Positions 37,280 through 47,535 of a stretch of DNA of 64,000 nt are shown piece by piece. Each line of letters begins with the position of its first letter. Positions within the stretch are counted from its first letter, which is position 1. The notes below the pieces were generated by a model. The model was not told the origin of the DNA. It ran no database searches and was given only the letters and a program-made list of their open reading frames with translations. The DNA lies in NCBI GenBank assembly GCA_023391285.1, contig JAEWBF010000123.1:62001-126000 (forward strand), read 5' to 3'. The position numbers and the translations under genes are program-made. The stretch comes from Verrucomicrobiota bacterium (lineage in GTDB: Bacteria; Verrucomicrobiota; Verrucomicrobiia; Opitutales; Opitutaceae).

Positions 37280-38101
37280 CTACTCCGCTCCCACCGCAGC
37301 CACCCGCACTCGCGGAGCTCTCTCGCGTTCATTCACCGCAGCTCGAGCGGCGAACCTCAGCACCGCGACGAACACGAGACTGGCTCCTAGCATCTCCATG
37401 AATTCCTCCGCCGCCACTTGCGCAATTTGCCAGCGCTCAGGCCCATCCAACCCGACCCACTCGTAGCCGATTGCCTCGACTCCAAACGCACCGCCGACCA
37501 ACACGCCCATCCCCGCCGTCATCGCCATCGCGTCTCTCCGGTGTTGTCGGAAAAAACGCGCCACCCGTCGCCACATCAACGCCAGCATCCCGAGCCCCGC
37601 AGTGCCATACGCGAATATCCAGAACCCGCGACCGCTCGGAAAACGCGGCCACCAGTCCACCCGTTTCAATACACGGTTCACCTGCTCGTGAATCCCGGCC
37701 GCTTCGTCAACCGACAGCAAACCGAAACCGCCGCCGCACACCACGAGAAATCCGCTCCATCCTCCGCGTTCGTGCAACGGATTTATCGCCGCCAAACCAA
37801 ACGCGACGGCGATCGCGAAGAGCTGCACGGACGAAAACCACGCCGGGATGTTGCCTTCTCCATCCAAATCGAAAAGCCGCGTCAATTCGGCCGAGTTCAC
37901 CCACGTGCGCGTCAGCAAATACGCGGCCACCAGAGCTAGTTCTATGGCGAGTAGCACGAGCAACAGCTTGGCCACCCCACGCGTTCCCACCACCAACCGC
38001 TCTTCGTTCCCGTTCGCCCGCATTCGTTTGCCCATAAAAGCCCGCCATCGACCCGCCTTTCGCGCCAACGTTCGACCCGGCTCTTCTTTGAAGACCTCCA
38101 A
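37280..38101 (-). CDS. multi-pass membrane protein of unknown function
   Basis: 273 residues with about six hydrophobic segments ('LLLVLLAIELALVAAYLL', 'LFAIAVAFGLAAI', 'WIFAYGTAGLGMLALMW', 'AGMGVLVGGAFGVEAIGY', 'MLGASLVFVAVLRFAA'). Acidic/His clusters in the membrane part, 'SVDEAAGIHEQ' and 'AAEEFMEMLG', look like conserved functional sites, perhaps metal ligands. Family not recognised. The start used is TTG at 38101, which has GAGGAG about five bases upstream; ATG at 38035 is the alternative. Same strand as the DoxX gene, 72 bases behind it. Confidence 0.65.
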   Translation of the reverse strand: MEVFKEEPGRTLARKAGRWRAFMGKRMRANGNEERLVVGTRGVAKLLLVLLAIELALVAAYLLTRTWVNSAELTRLFDLDGEGNIPAWFSSVQLFAIAVAFGLAAINPLHERGGWSGFLVVCGGGFGLLSVDEAAGIHEQVNRVLKRVDWWPRFPSGRGFWIFAYGTAGLGMLALMWRRVARFFRQHRRDAMAMTAGMGVLVGGAFGVEAIGYEWVGLDGPERWQIAQVAAEEFMEMLGASLVFVAVLRFAARAAVNERERAPRVRVAAVGAE

Positions 38102-38173
38102 CTCTCCTCATTAGCCGGTCAGGGTTCCCCCCCACCAGGTCCGCGCACCCTGAGCCTTTTCGCCGACGGCACC

Positions 38174-38602
38174 TCAAGCACCGCCGGTTTTGCCGTCCAC
38201 CGAAAGCCTGCCAGGTCCCGCGAGAAAGATAGCCAGAAACCCCGCGAGATAAATGAACGCCATCTCGCCATTCCCCGGCCCCGTGAGCCTCGTCCCATGA
38301 ACCGTCGCGAACGCCACCACGAGCAGAATGATCAACACCAGCGCCGCAAACCGCGTCGCGAGTCCCAATACCAGCAGCGCCGCACACACCACCTCCGCGA
38401 AAACCGCCATTCCCATACTCAGCGAAGATCCCACGCCCAAGGGATCCGGAAAACTCGACGCTCCTCCGCGAAACCCGGTGAGTTTACCCCATCCGTGCAG
38501 CACCAGCATCGAGAGACCGAGCCAAACCCTCAACACGAGCAAAGCGAAGTCCGGACTCCGCGGGATGAAGTTGAATTGTAGGAAACGCAGCAGGCTTTTC
38601 AT
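38174..38602 (-). CDS. DoxX family membrane protein
   Basis: 142-residue four-span membrane protein. Family features: 'LLVLRVWLGLSMLVLHGWGKL' in the first span, 'MAVFAEVVCAALLVLGLATR' in the second and 'GEMAFIYLAGFLAIFLAGPGRLSVD' at the end. DoxX proteins are linked to quinone or redox stress functions, without a general activity. ATG at 38602. Probably co-transcribed with the membrane gene ending at 37280. Confidence 0.88.
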   Translation of the reverse strand: MKSLLRFLQFNFIPRSPDFALLVLRVWLGLSMLVLHGWGKLTGFRGGASSFPDPLGVGSSLSMGMAVFAEVVCAALLVLGLATRFAALVLIILLVVAFATVHGTRLTGPGNGEMAFIYLAGFLAIFLAGPGRLSVDGKTGGA

Positions 38603-38702
38603 AAGAGAGCGACCGGCGCCAACGTGCGTCAGTCCCGCTCTCCGTCAAATCCCACCGCACACCAATGTAGGCAAGGTCTCCCACTCCGCCGCCCGCCGCT
38701 CC

Positions 38703-39524
38703 TCACGATGCCGCCGGATATCTCGACAACGGCTCCGGCGCCGGCAGCCGATGCGAGAGCGCAATCAGCACTCCATTCGGATCGCGCACCACAAACATCC
38801 GATCGCCCCACGGCTTGTCCTCCGGCGTCGCCACGATCTCGAGTCCCGCCGACTGCAACCGCGCAAACTCCGCGTCCGCATCCGGCACCTCGACGTTCAA
38901 CCAAAACCCACGGCCATCCGTCGCATTGATCAATTCCGGAGCAGGACCATCCAGCTCATGTTGCAGCACCGCAATCTGCGCTCCGCTCGGATGCGCCAAC
39001 TGCACATACACGCCGCATTCCGTCACCGTGCGAAAACCCAAATGCACACAGTAAAAATTCCACGTCTCCACAAAACGCCCCGACACAATCCCCGGATAAA
39101 ACGCCGCGCGTTCCTCCAGCGAAGCCTCCACTCTCCCGCCGCCAAATCTTTCCTTCAACCGCCGGAAATCCGCCAGCCAGCTCGCCTGCGCCCGCTCGAA
39201 CCATTCGTCCGGCTCGTCCGGCGCCTGCACCAGCGTCATCGTCACCATCGCGCCATGCGGCCGCGAAATCACCCGCAAGGGGTGTAATGTCATCTCGTCC
39301 CGCTTCTCGCCGAGCAGCAAATCGATCACACCCGTCCGCTCGTCCGCGCACAGCGCCAGATGCCGGTCGCCCAGCGGGGTGCACGCACACCAACCGAACT
39401 CGTCCCGCTCCACCTCGCCCAACGCTTCGCTCGTCCATTGCGGCAGATTTTCGATGCGGGACAAAAACGCGAAGACCGTGTCCCGGTTCGCGGCAACATT
39501 CAGCGTCAAAGTGCGACTTTTCAT
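38703..39524 (-). CDS. fusion of SRPBCC-type and glyoxalase (VOC) domains
   Basis: 273-residue protein. Residues ~1-145 look like an SRPBCC/polyketide-cyclase-like domain ('TLNVAANRDTVFAFLSRIENLPQW'). Residues ~160-270 are a vicinal-oxygen-chelate domain ('FYCVHLGFRTVTECGVYVQL', 'WLNVEVPDADAEFARLQSAG', 'RMFVVRDPNGVLIALSH'). Such fusions suggest an enzyme or binding protein for a small organic compound. ATG at 39524 starts right at the SRPBCC domain. It is the last of three same-strand genes with the VOC gene and the WYL regulator. Confidence 0.8.
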   Translation of the reverse strand: MKSRTLTLNVAANRDTVFAFLSRIENLPQWTSEALGEVERDEFGWCACTPLGDRHLALCADERTGVIDLLLGEKRDEMTLHPLRVISRPHGAMVTMTLVQAPDEPDEWFERAQASWLADFRRLKERFGGGRVEASLEERAAFYPGIVSGRFVETWNFYCVHLGFRTVTECGVYVQLAHPSGAQIAVLQHELDGPAPELINATDGRGFWLNVEVPDADAEFARLQSAGLEIVATPEDKPWGDRMFVVRDPNGVLIALSHRLPAPEPLSRYPAAS

Positions 39525-39661
39525 AGGTGTGTGGATCGACCGTCCAAACGCGGTGAGCTCACCACGCTCGAAACGGGAGCAGACTGTTGTGATGTGAAAA
39601 ACGCCATACATTCCTCGTTCCCTTCCATTTCCCGGTTTTTCAGGACAAAACCTGGATCGGT

Positions 39662-40051
39662 TCAACGATTGCGCCGGTGAATCATCACGCTGTTCCCGTC
39701 AGGATCAGCCACCACCGCCATCGAGCAAACGCCGGTCGGCATCGGCTCAACCAAGAACCTCACTCCGCCCACACGCAGCGCCGCCACGGCATCGTCGAAA
39801 TTTTCCACCTCCAGCGCCACGACCGGCCCGTCCGCCGACGGCTTCCACTGCTCGCTCGACATGTTGCTGATCGCGATCGTCGTCCCGCCGACTTCGTATT
39901 CGATCCAATGCCGGCCGCCATGCTCGAAGGCCACCGCGACCTTCAACCCCAGCAGCCCTTCATAAAATTCCTTCGCGCGCTCGATCTGCGTCACCGGATA
40001 ACCCGTGAACGCCACTTCGACAATCCGCACCGCCGGCCCGTTGGTATTCAT
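39662..40051 (-). CDS. glyoxalase/VOC family protein
   Basis: 129-residue single VOC domain ('RIVEVAFTGYPVTQIERAKEFYEGLLGLK', shown here as the opening strand and helix, 'HWIEYEVGGTTIAI', 'GVCSMAVVADPDGNSVMIHRR'). Members bind a metal and act on small substrates or bind antibiotics; specific role unknown. ATG at 40051, 47 bases after the WYL regulator stop, so probably one operon. Confidence 0.86.
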   Translation of the reverse strand: MNTNGPAVRIVEVAFTGYPVTQIERAKEFYEGLLGLKVAVAFEHGGRHWIEYEVGGTTIAISNMSSEQWKPSADGPVVALEVENFDDAVAALRVGGVRFLVEPMPTGVCSMAVVADPDGNSVMIHRRNR

Positions 40052-40098
40052 GTGGCGCGCACGTTAACCCGCCTCACTGACATCCCTATGTCAGGAGA

Positions 40099-41046
40099 TT
40101 ATTCCTGATGACGCCGCAGCGCGCGCTCCGCCTGCTCTCGCACCCGCCGCCGTAATTCCACCGGCTCGATCGCTTCCGCATCCTCGCCGAACGACAACAC
40201 CCATCCTCCCAACCATTCGAGCGAATAACTGCGCAACACCACCTCGCACCCGCCGCGCACCGGCGTCTCGCTCACGATGGCCGTGTGACTTTCCCGTCGC
40301 GCCCGTTCCATCGCCGCCGCCGCAAACCACACTTTCACCTCGATCGTTTCCTCCGGCGTCATCGCTTTCGCCATATAATGTTCGAGCGAAAAATCCGGTC
40401 GCGGTTGAAACCGCTCCCCCAACACCTCCAGCCCTCGCACGCGCTCCAGCTTGAAATAGCGAAAATCCGTTCGCAGCCGACACCACGCCACCAGATACCA
40501 CGCCCCGCCATGGAAGGTCACGCCCAGCGGCTCCACATCGCGTCGCGTGTCCTCCATCCTCGCCCGGCCGCGATACGTCAGACGCAATACCCGGCGCGAC
40601 ACCACCGCCTGCTGGATCGGCAACAGCGTTCGCTGATCGATCCCCGACGGCAGTTTCGGCGCCCCGTAAATCGCGACCGCCTTTCGCAACCGCTCCAAAT
40701 CGTCCTGCCGGTCGCGCGGCAGCACCGAGCGAATCTTCAACAACGCCGACTCCATCGGCTCCACCATCGAAGCATCCGCAAACCCCTTCACCAACTCGCC
40801 GCCAATAAAGAGCGCCATCGCCTCCTCCGTCGTGAACATCACCGGCGGCAGATGATAGCCTTTCACCAGGCTGTAACCCACGCCCGCCTCGCCCACCACC
40901 GGCACGCCCGCCTCGCTCAAAGCCGACACATCCCGATAAATCGTGCGCACCGTCACCTCGAAATGCGCCGCCAGCTCATCCGCTTTCACCACGCGCCGGC
41001 CTTGCAAGAACATCACCATCGCGACGAGCCGGTCCGTTCGATTCAT
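40099..41046 (-). CDS. YafY-type transcriptional regulator (HTH + WYL)
   Basis: 315-residue regulator. N-terminal winged helix (~1-60: 'NRTDRLVAMVMFLQGRRVVK', 'LAAHFEVTVRTIYRDVSAL'), then a WYL domain (~140-220: 'RVLRLTYRGRARMEDTRRDVEPLGV', 'WYLVAWCRLRTDFRYFKLERV') and a C-terminal WCX extension. WYL domains sense nucleic-acid or small ligands. ATG at 41046. Its place at the head of the operon with two VOC-fold genes suggests it controls them. Confidence 0.92.
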   Translation of the reverse strand: MNRTDRLVAMVMFLQGRRVVKADELAAHFEVTVRTIYRDVSALSEAGVPVVGEAGVGYSLVKGYHLPPVMFTTEEAMALFIGGELVKGFADASMVEPMESALLKIRSVLPRDRQDDLERLRKAVAIYGAPKLPSGIDQRTLLPIQQAVVSRRVLRLTYRGRARMEDTRRDVEPLGVTFHGGAWYLVAWCRLRTDFRYFKLERVRGLEVLGERFQPRPDFSLEHYMAKAMTPEETIEVKVWFAAAAMERARRESHTAIVSETPVRGGCEVVLRSYSLEWLGGWVLSFGEDAEAIEPVELRRRVREQAERALRRHQE

Positions 41047-41088
41047 GGAACGCCCCACCAACTCAAAAACCCGCCCCCACGCAACCCT

Positions 41089-41114
41089 GTAGGGCGGGGT
41101 CTCCCGACCCCGCC
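41089..41114. repeat. GTAG-type palindrome upstream of the WYL regulator
   Basis: GTAG then a perfect 9-bp stem GGCGGGGTC / GACCCCGCC with loop TCCC. No T-tract. It lies between the CoA-transferase gene end and the regulator start, both minus-strand, so it could attenuate read-through. Confidence 0.75.
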
Positions 41115-41132
41115 GTCACGCCCCTCACGCGC

Positions 41133-42644
41133 CTATTTCACCCACTCCACCTTCCGCATGTCGCCATTTTCCAAATACGCGAGATGCATGCGAAACGCGT
41201 TCTGCAAGGTCTGCGGCACGTGGCCTCGATTGGAGATCGCCAGATACGCATTCAGCAGCGGCCGATAATCCGGGTGCACGCATTTCTCGATCATCAGCCT
41301 CGCCCGATCCCCCGGCGACTTGCCCCGCAAATCCGCGACGCCATGCTCCGTCACCACGATCTGCACCGAGTGTTCGCTGTGGTCCAGGTGCGTCACCAAG
41401 GGCACGATCGTGCTGATCGCGCCTTTCTTCGCCACCGAGGGACACGTGTAGATCGAAACATGCGCGTTGCGCGTGAAGTCGCCCGATCCGCCGATGCCGT
41501 TCATCAGGTCGCGTCCCATCACGTGCGTGCTGTTCACGTTGCCGAACAAATCTACTTCGATCGCCGTATTCACGGTGATGAGACCAAGTCGTCGCACGAT
41601 CTCCGGGCTGTTCGAAATCTCCTGCGGACGCAGCACCATCCGCTTCCGGAAATACTCCAGATCCGCGTAAACCTCCTTCAACTTCTCCTGGCTCACCGTC
41701 AGCGAACACCCGCTCGCAAAGGTGCACTTGCCGCTCTTGATCAGGTCGATCACCGCATCCTGGATCACTTCCGTATACATCATGAACGGCGGCACGCCCG
41801 GATTCGCACCCAGCGCGCCAATCACCGCATTCGCGATGTTGCCCACGCCCGACTGCAACGGCAGGAACGTCGTCGGCAACCGGCCGATCCGAATCTCGTC
41901 CGCCAAAAACTGCGCCACGTTCGAACCGATCCGATTCGTGATGTCATCCGGCTCGTCGAATCCCCCCGTCTCATCCGGCGCATCCGTCATCACCACGCCC
42001 GCGATCTTCCGCGGATCCACCTTGATCGTCGGCGAACCGATGCGATCCGTCGGCTTATACAGCGGAATCTCCCGCCGCGCGGGCGGATCCGCCGGTTCAT
42101 ACAAATCGTGAAACCCCGTCAGCGCCGCCGGATGATGCGCGTTCAACTCGATCAACACGCGATCCGCCATCCGCAGAAACGTGTTCGCCGCTCCGACCGA
42201 CGTGGAAAGCGTGATCGTCCCGTCCGGCGACACGTCGCTCGCCTCCACAATCGCCCAGTGCAGCTTCCCCAACACTCCGCTGCGCACCGTCGGCTGCACC
42301 GCCGAAAGGTGCAGATCGAAAAATTGCGTCCGCCCTTCGTTGATCGCCTTTCGTAATATCGGATCCGACTGATAAGGCGTGCGCCACGCGATCGCATTCG
42401 CCGCCGCCAACGCCCCGTCCAGCGACTTGCCCGTCGACGCCCCCGTCACAACCCCCAGTTGAAACGGTCGTCCGGCCGCATGCTCCGCCTCCGCGCGCGC
42501 CGCGATCGACAACGGAATCACTTTACACGCGCCCGCCGCGGTAAATCCGCCGAAGCCAATCGTGTCGCCGTGATTCACGAGCGCCGCAGCTTCCTCCGGG
42601 GAAAGCACAGGAAAGGGCAAGGTCATGGTCATGGTGTCGAGCAT
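41133..42644 (-). CDS. acetyl-CoA hydrolase/succinate CoA-transferase family
   Basis: 503-residue enzyme of the acetyl-CoA hydrolase/CoA-transferase class (Cat1/SucCoA:acetate type), moving CoA between acetate and succinate or hydrolysing acetyl-CoA. The catalytic glutamate is in 'MYTEVIQDAVIDLIKSG'; CoA-binding glycines in 'LQSGVGNIANAVI' and 'NGIGGSGDFTRNA'. Also 'VNHGDTIGFGGFTAAG' near the start. ATG at 42644 matches the usual family length; the frame to 42830 runs into the lactonase gene's promoter. Divergent from the lactonase gene at 42802. Confidence 0.9.
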   Translation of the reverse strand: MLDTMTMTLPFPVLSPEEAAALVNHGDTIGFGGFTAAGACKVIPLSIAARAEAEHAAGRPFQLGVVTGASTGKSLDGALAAANAIAWRTPYQSDPILRKAINEGRTQFFDLHLSAVQPTVRSGVLGKLHWAIVEASDVSPDGTITLSTSVGAANTFLRMADRVLIELNAHHPAALTGFHDLYEPADPPARREIPLYKPTDRIGSPTIKVDPRKIAGVVMTDAPDETGGFDEPDDITNRIGSNVAQFLADEIRIGRLPTTFLPLQSGVGNIANAVIGALGANPGVPPFMMYTEVIQDAVIDLIKSGKCTFASGCSLTVSQEKLKEVYADLEYFRKRMVLRPQEISNSPEIVRRLGLITVNTAIEVDLFGNVNSTHVMGRDLMNGIGGSGDFTRNAHVSIYTCPSVAKKGAISTIVPLVTHLDHSEHSVQIVVTEHGVADLRGKSPGDRARLMIEKCVHPDYRPLLNAYLAISNRGHVPQTLQNAFRMHLAYLENGDMRKVEWVK

Positions 42645-42801
42645 CGTAATTACTTTCGCAAATTCGGCCGGCGCCGACTCCGCAGAGGTTGGCGCACATC
42701 GTGCGGAAATTGCCTCTCTCCGTTCCTCACGCAAGACTCCCGGCGCCCGCCAGCGAACCTTTCCATTGCCAACCCACTCCATCCGCCCACTCGTTTCTCT
42801 C

Positions 42802-43857
42802 ATGCCCAACCTCCCTTTCTTCATCGGCACCTACACCGTCCGCAACAGCCGCGGGATCTACTGCGCGCAACTCGACACCGACACCGGCACCCTCTCGACA
42901 GCCACCCTCGTCGCCGAGGCCACCAACCCGACGTATCTCGCCCTCTCCCCCAATCGCCAACGTCTCTACGCGGTCAGCGACTCCGCATCGCTCGTCGCCG
43001 GTTTCGCTCTCGCCCCCGACCGCTGCTCCCTCACCCCGCTCACCGAGCCTCAACCCGCCGTCGCCAAACCACCGTCTCATCTCGCCATCGACGCCTCCGC
43101 CCGCGTCGCAGTCGTTGCGCATTACCATTCTGGATACGTCGCCGCCGTCCCGCTCGCCGAAACCGGAGCTCCCGGCGTGCCGACCGAACGCATCCAACAC
43201 ACCGGCTCCAGCATCAATCCCGACCGCCAAACCGCCCCGCATCCGCATTGCGTCGTCCTCTCTCCCGACAACCGCCACGTCCTCGTCTGCGATCTCGGCC
43301 TCGACAAAATCTTCACCTACCGCCTCGACCCCGCCGCCGCCGCACTCACCCCCGCCGAACCGCCTTTCGTCACCACCGAACCCGGTTCCGGCCCGCGCCA
43401 CCTGACGTTCTCGGCCGACGGCCGCCACGTCTTCATGCTTTCAGAAATGGGCGGCACGCTCACCGCCTACCGCTACGAAGCCGACACCGGCGCACTTCAT
43501 CCTCTCCACACGATTTCCACCCTGCCGCCCGACTTCCGCGGCGAAAACAAATCCGCCGCCATCCGCGTCCACCCGAACGGCCGCTTTCTCTACGCGTCCA
43601 ACCGCGGCCCCGACAATCTCGCCGTCCTTACGTTCGATCCATCCACCGAACGCCTCTCCGTCCTCGAAATCGTCCCCAGCGGCGGCGGCCAACCGCGCGA
43701 CTTCGCCCTCTCCCCTGATGCCCGCTGGCTCCTCGCCGCTCACCAGGATTCCGATAACATCACCGTGTTCCGCGTCGACGCCTCCACCGGTCGCCTCACT
43801 CGCACCAACGCGTCGCTCTCCGTCCCCGCCCCCGTCTGCCTCGTGTTCGCCCCTTGA
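42802..43857 (+). CDS. lactonase family protein (6-phosphogluconolactonase-like propeller)
   Basis: 351-residue seven-bladed propeller of the YbhE/Pgl type (lactonase family). Motifs: 'FFIGTYTVRNSRGIYCAQLD', 'PTYLALSPNRQRLYAVSD', 'PHPHCVVLSPDNRHVLVCDLG', 'PGSGPRHLTFSADGRHVFML' and 'PRDFALSPDARWLLAAHQDSDN'. In E. coli this fold hydrolyses 6-phosphogluconolactone; other members act on other lactones. ATG at 42802 begins the mature fold with no signal peptide, so it is cytoplasmic. Confidence 0.88.
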   Translation: MPNLPFFIGTYTVRNSRGIYCAQLDTDTGTLSTATLVAEATNPTYLALSPNRQRLYAVSDSASLVAGFALAPDRCSLTPLTEPQPAVAKPPSHLAIDASARVAVVAHYHSGYVAAVPLAETGAPGVPTERIQHTGSSINPDRQTAPHPHCVVLSPDNRHVLVCDLGLDKIFTYRLDPAAAALTPAEPPFVTTEPGSGPRHLTFSADGRHVFMLSEMGGTLTAYRYEADTGALHPLHTISTLPPDFRGENKSAAIRVHPNGRFLYASNRGPDNLAVLTFDPSTERLSVLEIVPSGGGQPRDFALSPDARWLLAAHQDSDNITVFRVDASTGRLTRTNASLSVPAPVCLVFAP

Positions 43858-43893
43858 GCAATGCGCACCCGTTCGCGATTCGCCGGATCGACT

Positions 43894-43924
43894 CCGCGTT
43901 CATCCGTGTTCATCCGTGATTAAA
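43894..43924. repeat. CATCCGTGTT decamer array
   Basis: CGCGTT, CATCCGTGTT, CATCCGTGAT, TAAA: two to three units of the same decamer plan as at 19775 and 49538. It is in the gap between the convergent lactonase and response regulator genes. Confidence 0.7.
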
Positions 43925-44009
43925 CCTCGCCCCCCATGCCCCTCGAACTCCGCCCCAATTGCGAATGCATCTGACGATTTAGGCGCGCTTCGTTCGCGGC
44001 GCACTCGTC

Positions 44010-44381
44010 CTATTCGAACACCGCCGAAACCGTATCGATCAATTCCCGGCTCGTAAACGGCTTCTCCAACACCGCATGCGCCCCCAAACCGGTCGCAATG
44101 CGCAAATACTGATCGCGCGGGATGTGCCCGCCGCCCGACATCGCCACGATCTTCACCTGCGGAAGCCGTCTCCGCGCCTCGGTGATCACCTGCATGCCGT
44201 CCTTCTCCGGCATGATCACATCGGTGAGGACCAAATCGAACGTCTCCTTCTCCATCCTCGCGATCGCTTCGCGCCCATCCTCCGCCGTCGTTATCCGGTG
44301 CCCCGCATCCATCAGCACGCGCGTGACCACGTCCCGAAGTTCCGCCTCGTCGTCGACCACCAGGATGGACCGGCTATTCAT
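44010..44381 (-). CDS. single-domain response regulator (CheY-like)
   Basis: 123-residue receiver domain with no output domain. Acidic pocket 'VVDDEAEL' (Asp10, Asp11), phosphoacceptor Asp54 in 'LVLTDVIMPEKDG', the Ser of 'VAMSGGG' and Lys of 'LEKPF'. It ends right after the receiver. ATG at 44381; the frame upstream to 44480 overlaps nothing useful. Divergent from hflX. Its partner kinase is not fixed; several hybrid kinases are in the window. Confidence 0.9.
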   Translation of the reverse strand: MNSRSILVVDDEAELRDVVTRVLMDAGHRITTAEDGREAIARMEKETFDLVLTDVIMPEKDGMQVITEARRRLPQVKIVAMSGGGHIPRDQYLRIATGLGAHAVLEKPFTSRELIDTVSAVFE

Positions 44382-44499
44382 AAGCCGAGGTTTACCGTCG
44401 CGCTCCCCACGCGCAAGCCTCCTGCCAAAGTAGTGCAGTGCTTCCGCCCGCACTCGTTGACGCCTCTCCCAAACCCGCATTCCTTCTCCAACTCACCTG

Positions 44500-45780
<1,281 letters not shown>

Positions 45781-45785
45781 TCGCT

Positions 45786-46118
45786 GTGTTTCGCGCCGTC
45801 CCCAGGTTCGTCCTCTCGCTGCTCGCCGCTTTCGCGGTGCTGCTCGGCACCCTCGAACACGAAGATCTGATCCTGCAGGATCCGTCGTCCGACGCTCACG
45901 CCGCCGCCTCCGCCTTGCCGACCGACGCCTTGTCGGCCAATGATTCCGACAGCGGCACCGAGGGCACGTTTCGCCTCCACCTGTCCCGTTTCTGGCTTTC
46001 CCCTCCGGCCAACGCTTCGAAGCCGCTCCGCACCGTCGCCGGAAAAATCGCACCGCGCCCCGCCGCGATCGAGGATCGCCGTCCCGCGCTCGCCGGACAT
46101 CTCGCTCTGCGCTTGTAA
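45786..46118 (+). CDS. small possibly exported protein downstream of hflX
   Basis: 110-residue frame starting GTG five bases after hflX. It has an N-terminal hydrophobic stretch ('FVLSLLAAFAVLLGTLE') and an otherwise polar, Ala/Ser/Pro-rich body with 'FRLHLSRFWLSPP'. No family recognised. The tight spacing and matching codon use argue for a real gene, but conservation is unknown. Confidence 0.5.
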   Translation: MFRAVPRFVLSLLAAFAVLLGTLEHEDLILQDPSSDAHAAASALPTDALSANDSDSGTEGTFRLHLSRFWLSPPANASKPLRTVAGKIAPRPAAIEDRRPALAGHLALRL

Positions 46119-46217
46119 GCGCACGCGGCGCCTCACCGCGCCCGCTCCCCCAGTTCGCGCCCCGTCACGCCCTGCCTGCGCCCGGCGGTTCGCGCCCGCC
46201 TCACCCGCTCTCCTGCC

Positions 46218-47516
46218 ATGAACCTTTTTTCCGAAATCCTGATCATCTTTCTCCTTCTCCTCGCCAATGGCGTCTTCGCCATGGCCGAGATCGCCGTTGT
46301 CTCCTCCCGCCGCGCCCGCCTCGAGGTCCTCGCCCGCGACGGCTCCGCGTCCGCCAAAGCCGCGCTCGCCCTCGCCGTCGAACCCACGCGCTTTCTCTCC
46401 ACCGTTCAAATCGGCATCACCCTCGTCGGCATTCTCGCCGGTGCCTTCGGCGGCGCCACGCTCTCCGAAAAACTCGCCGCCTTCATCGCGCAAAACCCCG
46501 CGCTCGCCCCCTACAGCTCCGCCCTCGCCATCCTGATCGTCGTCGGCGCCATCACCTACTTCTCCCTCATCATCGGCGAACTCGTCCCCAAACGCATCGC
46601 CCTCGGCAACCCCGAACGTCGCGCCATGCTCCTCGCTCCCGCGATGACCGGCTTGTCCCGCCTCGCCTCGCCTTTCGTTTGGTTTCTCACCGCCTCCACC
46701 AACCTCATCCTAAAACTCCTCGGCCTCGGAAAGGACGTCCACGCCCCGCCGTCCGAAGAGGAAATCTCCCACCTCATCGAACAGGGCACCACCGCCGGCG
46801 TCTTCCACCGCGCCGAACGCGCCATGGTCGAGGGCGTCCTCCGCCTGGACGAACGTCCCGTCTCCGAAATCATGACCCGCCGCCCCCACGTCGTCTGGCT
46901 CAACGTCAACGACCCCGACGACGTCAACTGGCGCCGCATCGTCGCCAGCGGCCACTCCCACTTCCCCGTCTACGAAAACATGCGCGACAACGTCATCGGC
47001 ATGGTCTCCGTCAAATCCCTCTGGGCCAACGCCGCCGCCGGCGTCCCCAACCACCTCCGCAACCACCTCACCAAACCGCTCTTCGTCCCTTCCACGGTCA
47101 ACGCCCTCCAGATCCTCGAATCCTTCAAGAAAAACGGCCGCCACATCGCCCTCGTGACCGACGAATTCGGCGGTATCCAGGGTTTGGTGACGCTCATCGA
47201 CGTCATGGAAGCCATCGTCGGCGATCTGCCCGAACCGGGCGACCGACGCGCCCCCGACGCCACCCAGCGCGACGACGGCTCTTGGCTCATCGACGGCACC
47301 ATGACAGTCTCCGAATTCCGCCGGCGATTCGAACTTCCGCCGCTCCCCGGCGAAGAGGACGAAGATTTCGAAACCGTCGGCGGCTTCATGCTCGACCGCC
47401 TCGGCCACATCCCCGTCGCCGGCGAGCACTTCTCCTGGCACGGCTGGCGCTTCGAGGTCGTCGACATGGACCGCCACCGCGTCGACAAAATCCTCCTTTC
47501 GAAAGTTACCCCGTAG
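46218..47516 (+). CDS. hemolysin-C/CorC-type membrane protein (DUF21-CBS pair)
   Basis: 432-residue protein. DUF21/CNNM membrane domain (~1-190, three to four spans: 'ILIIFLLLLANGVFAMAEIA', 'GITLVGILAGAFGGATLS', 'YFSLIIGELVPKRIAL'), CBS pair (~205-330: 'RPVSEIMTRRPHVVWLNVND', 'GRHIALVTDEFGGIQGLVTLIDVMEAIVG'-type block) and a C-terminal CorC/HlyC domain ('DETVGGFMLDRLGHIPV'-type, here 'FETVGGFMLDRLGHIP'). Family members export magnesium or modulate ion transport; old name hemolysin is historical. Its stop codon TAG is part of a GTAG repeat. Confidence 0.92.
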   Translation: MNLFSEILIIFLLLLANGVFAMAEIAVVSSRRARLEVLARDGSASAKAALALAVEPTRFLSTVQIGITLVGILAGAFGGATLSEKLAAFIAQNPALAPYSSALAILIVVGAITYFSLIIGELVPKRIALGNPERRAMLLAPAMTGLSRLASPFVWFLTASTNLILKLLGLGKDVHAPPSEEEISHLIEQGTTAGVFHRAERAMVEGVLRLDERPVSEIMTRRPHVVWLNVNDPDDVNWRRIVASGHSHFPVYENMRDNVIGMVSVKSLWANAAAGVPNHLRNHLTKPLFVPSTVNALQILESFKKNGRHIALVTDEFGGIQGLVTLIDVMEAIVGDLPEPGDRRAPDATQRDDGSWLIDGTMTVSEFRRRFELPPLPGEEDEDFETVGGFMLDRLGHIPVAGEHFSWHGWRFEVVDMDRHRVDKILLSKVTP

Positions 47517-47535
47517 GCCGCGAGCTCGCTCGCGC
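47513..47535. repeat. GTAG-type palindrome supplying a stop codon
   Basis: GTAGGC then CGCGAG, loop CTCG, arm CTCGCG. TAG at 47514 is the stop codon of the hemolysin-family gene. The last base touches the end of the convergent gene at 47535. Related to 3341-3364, with changed arms. Confidence 0.7.
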
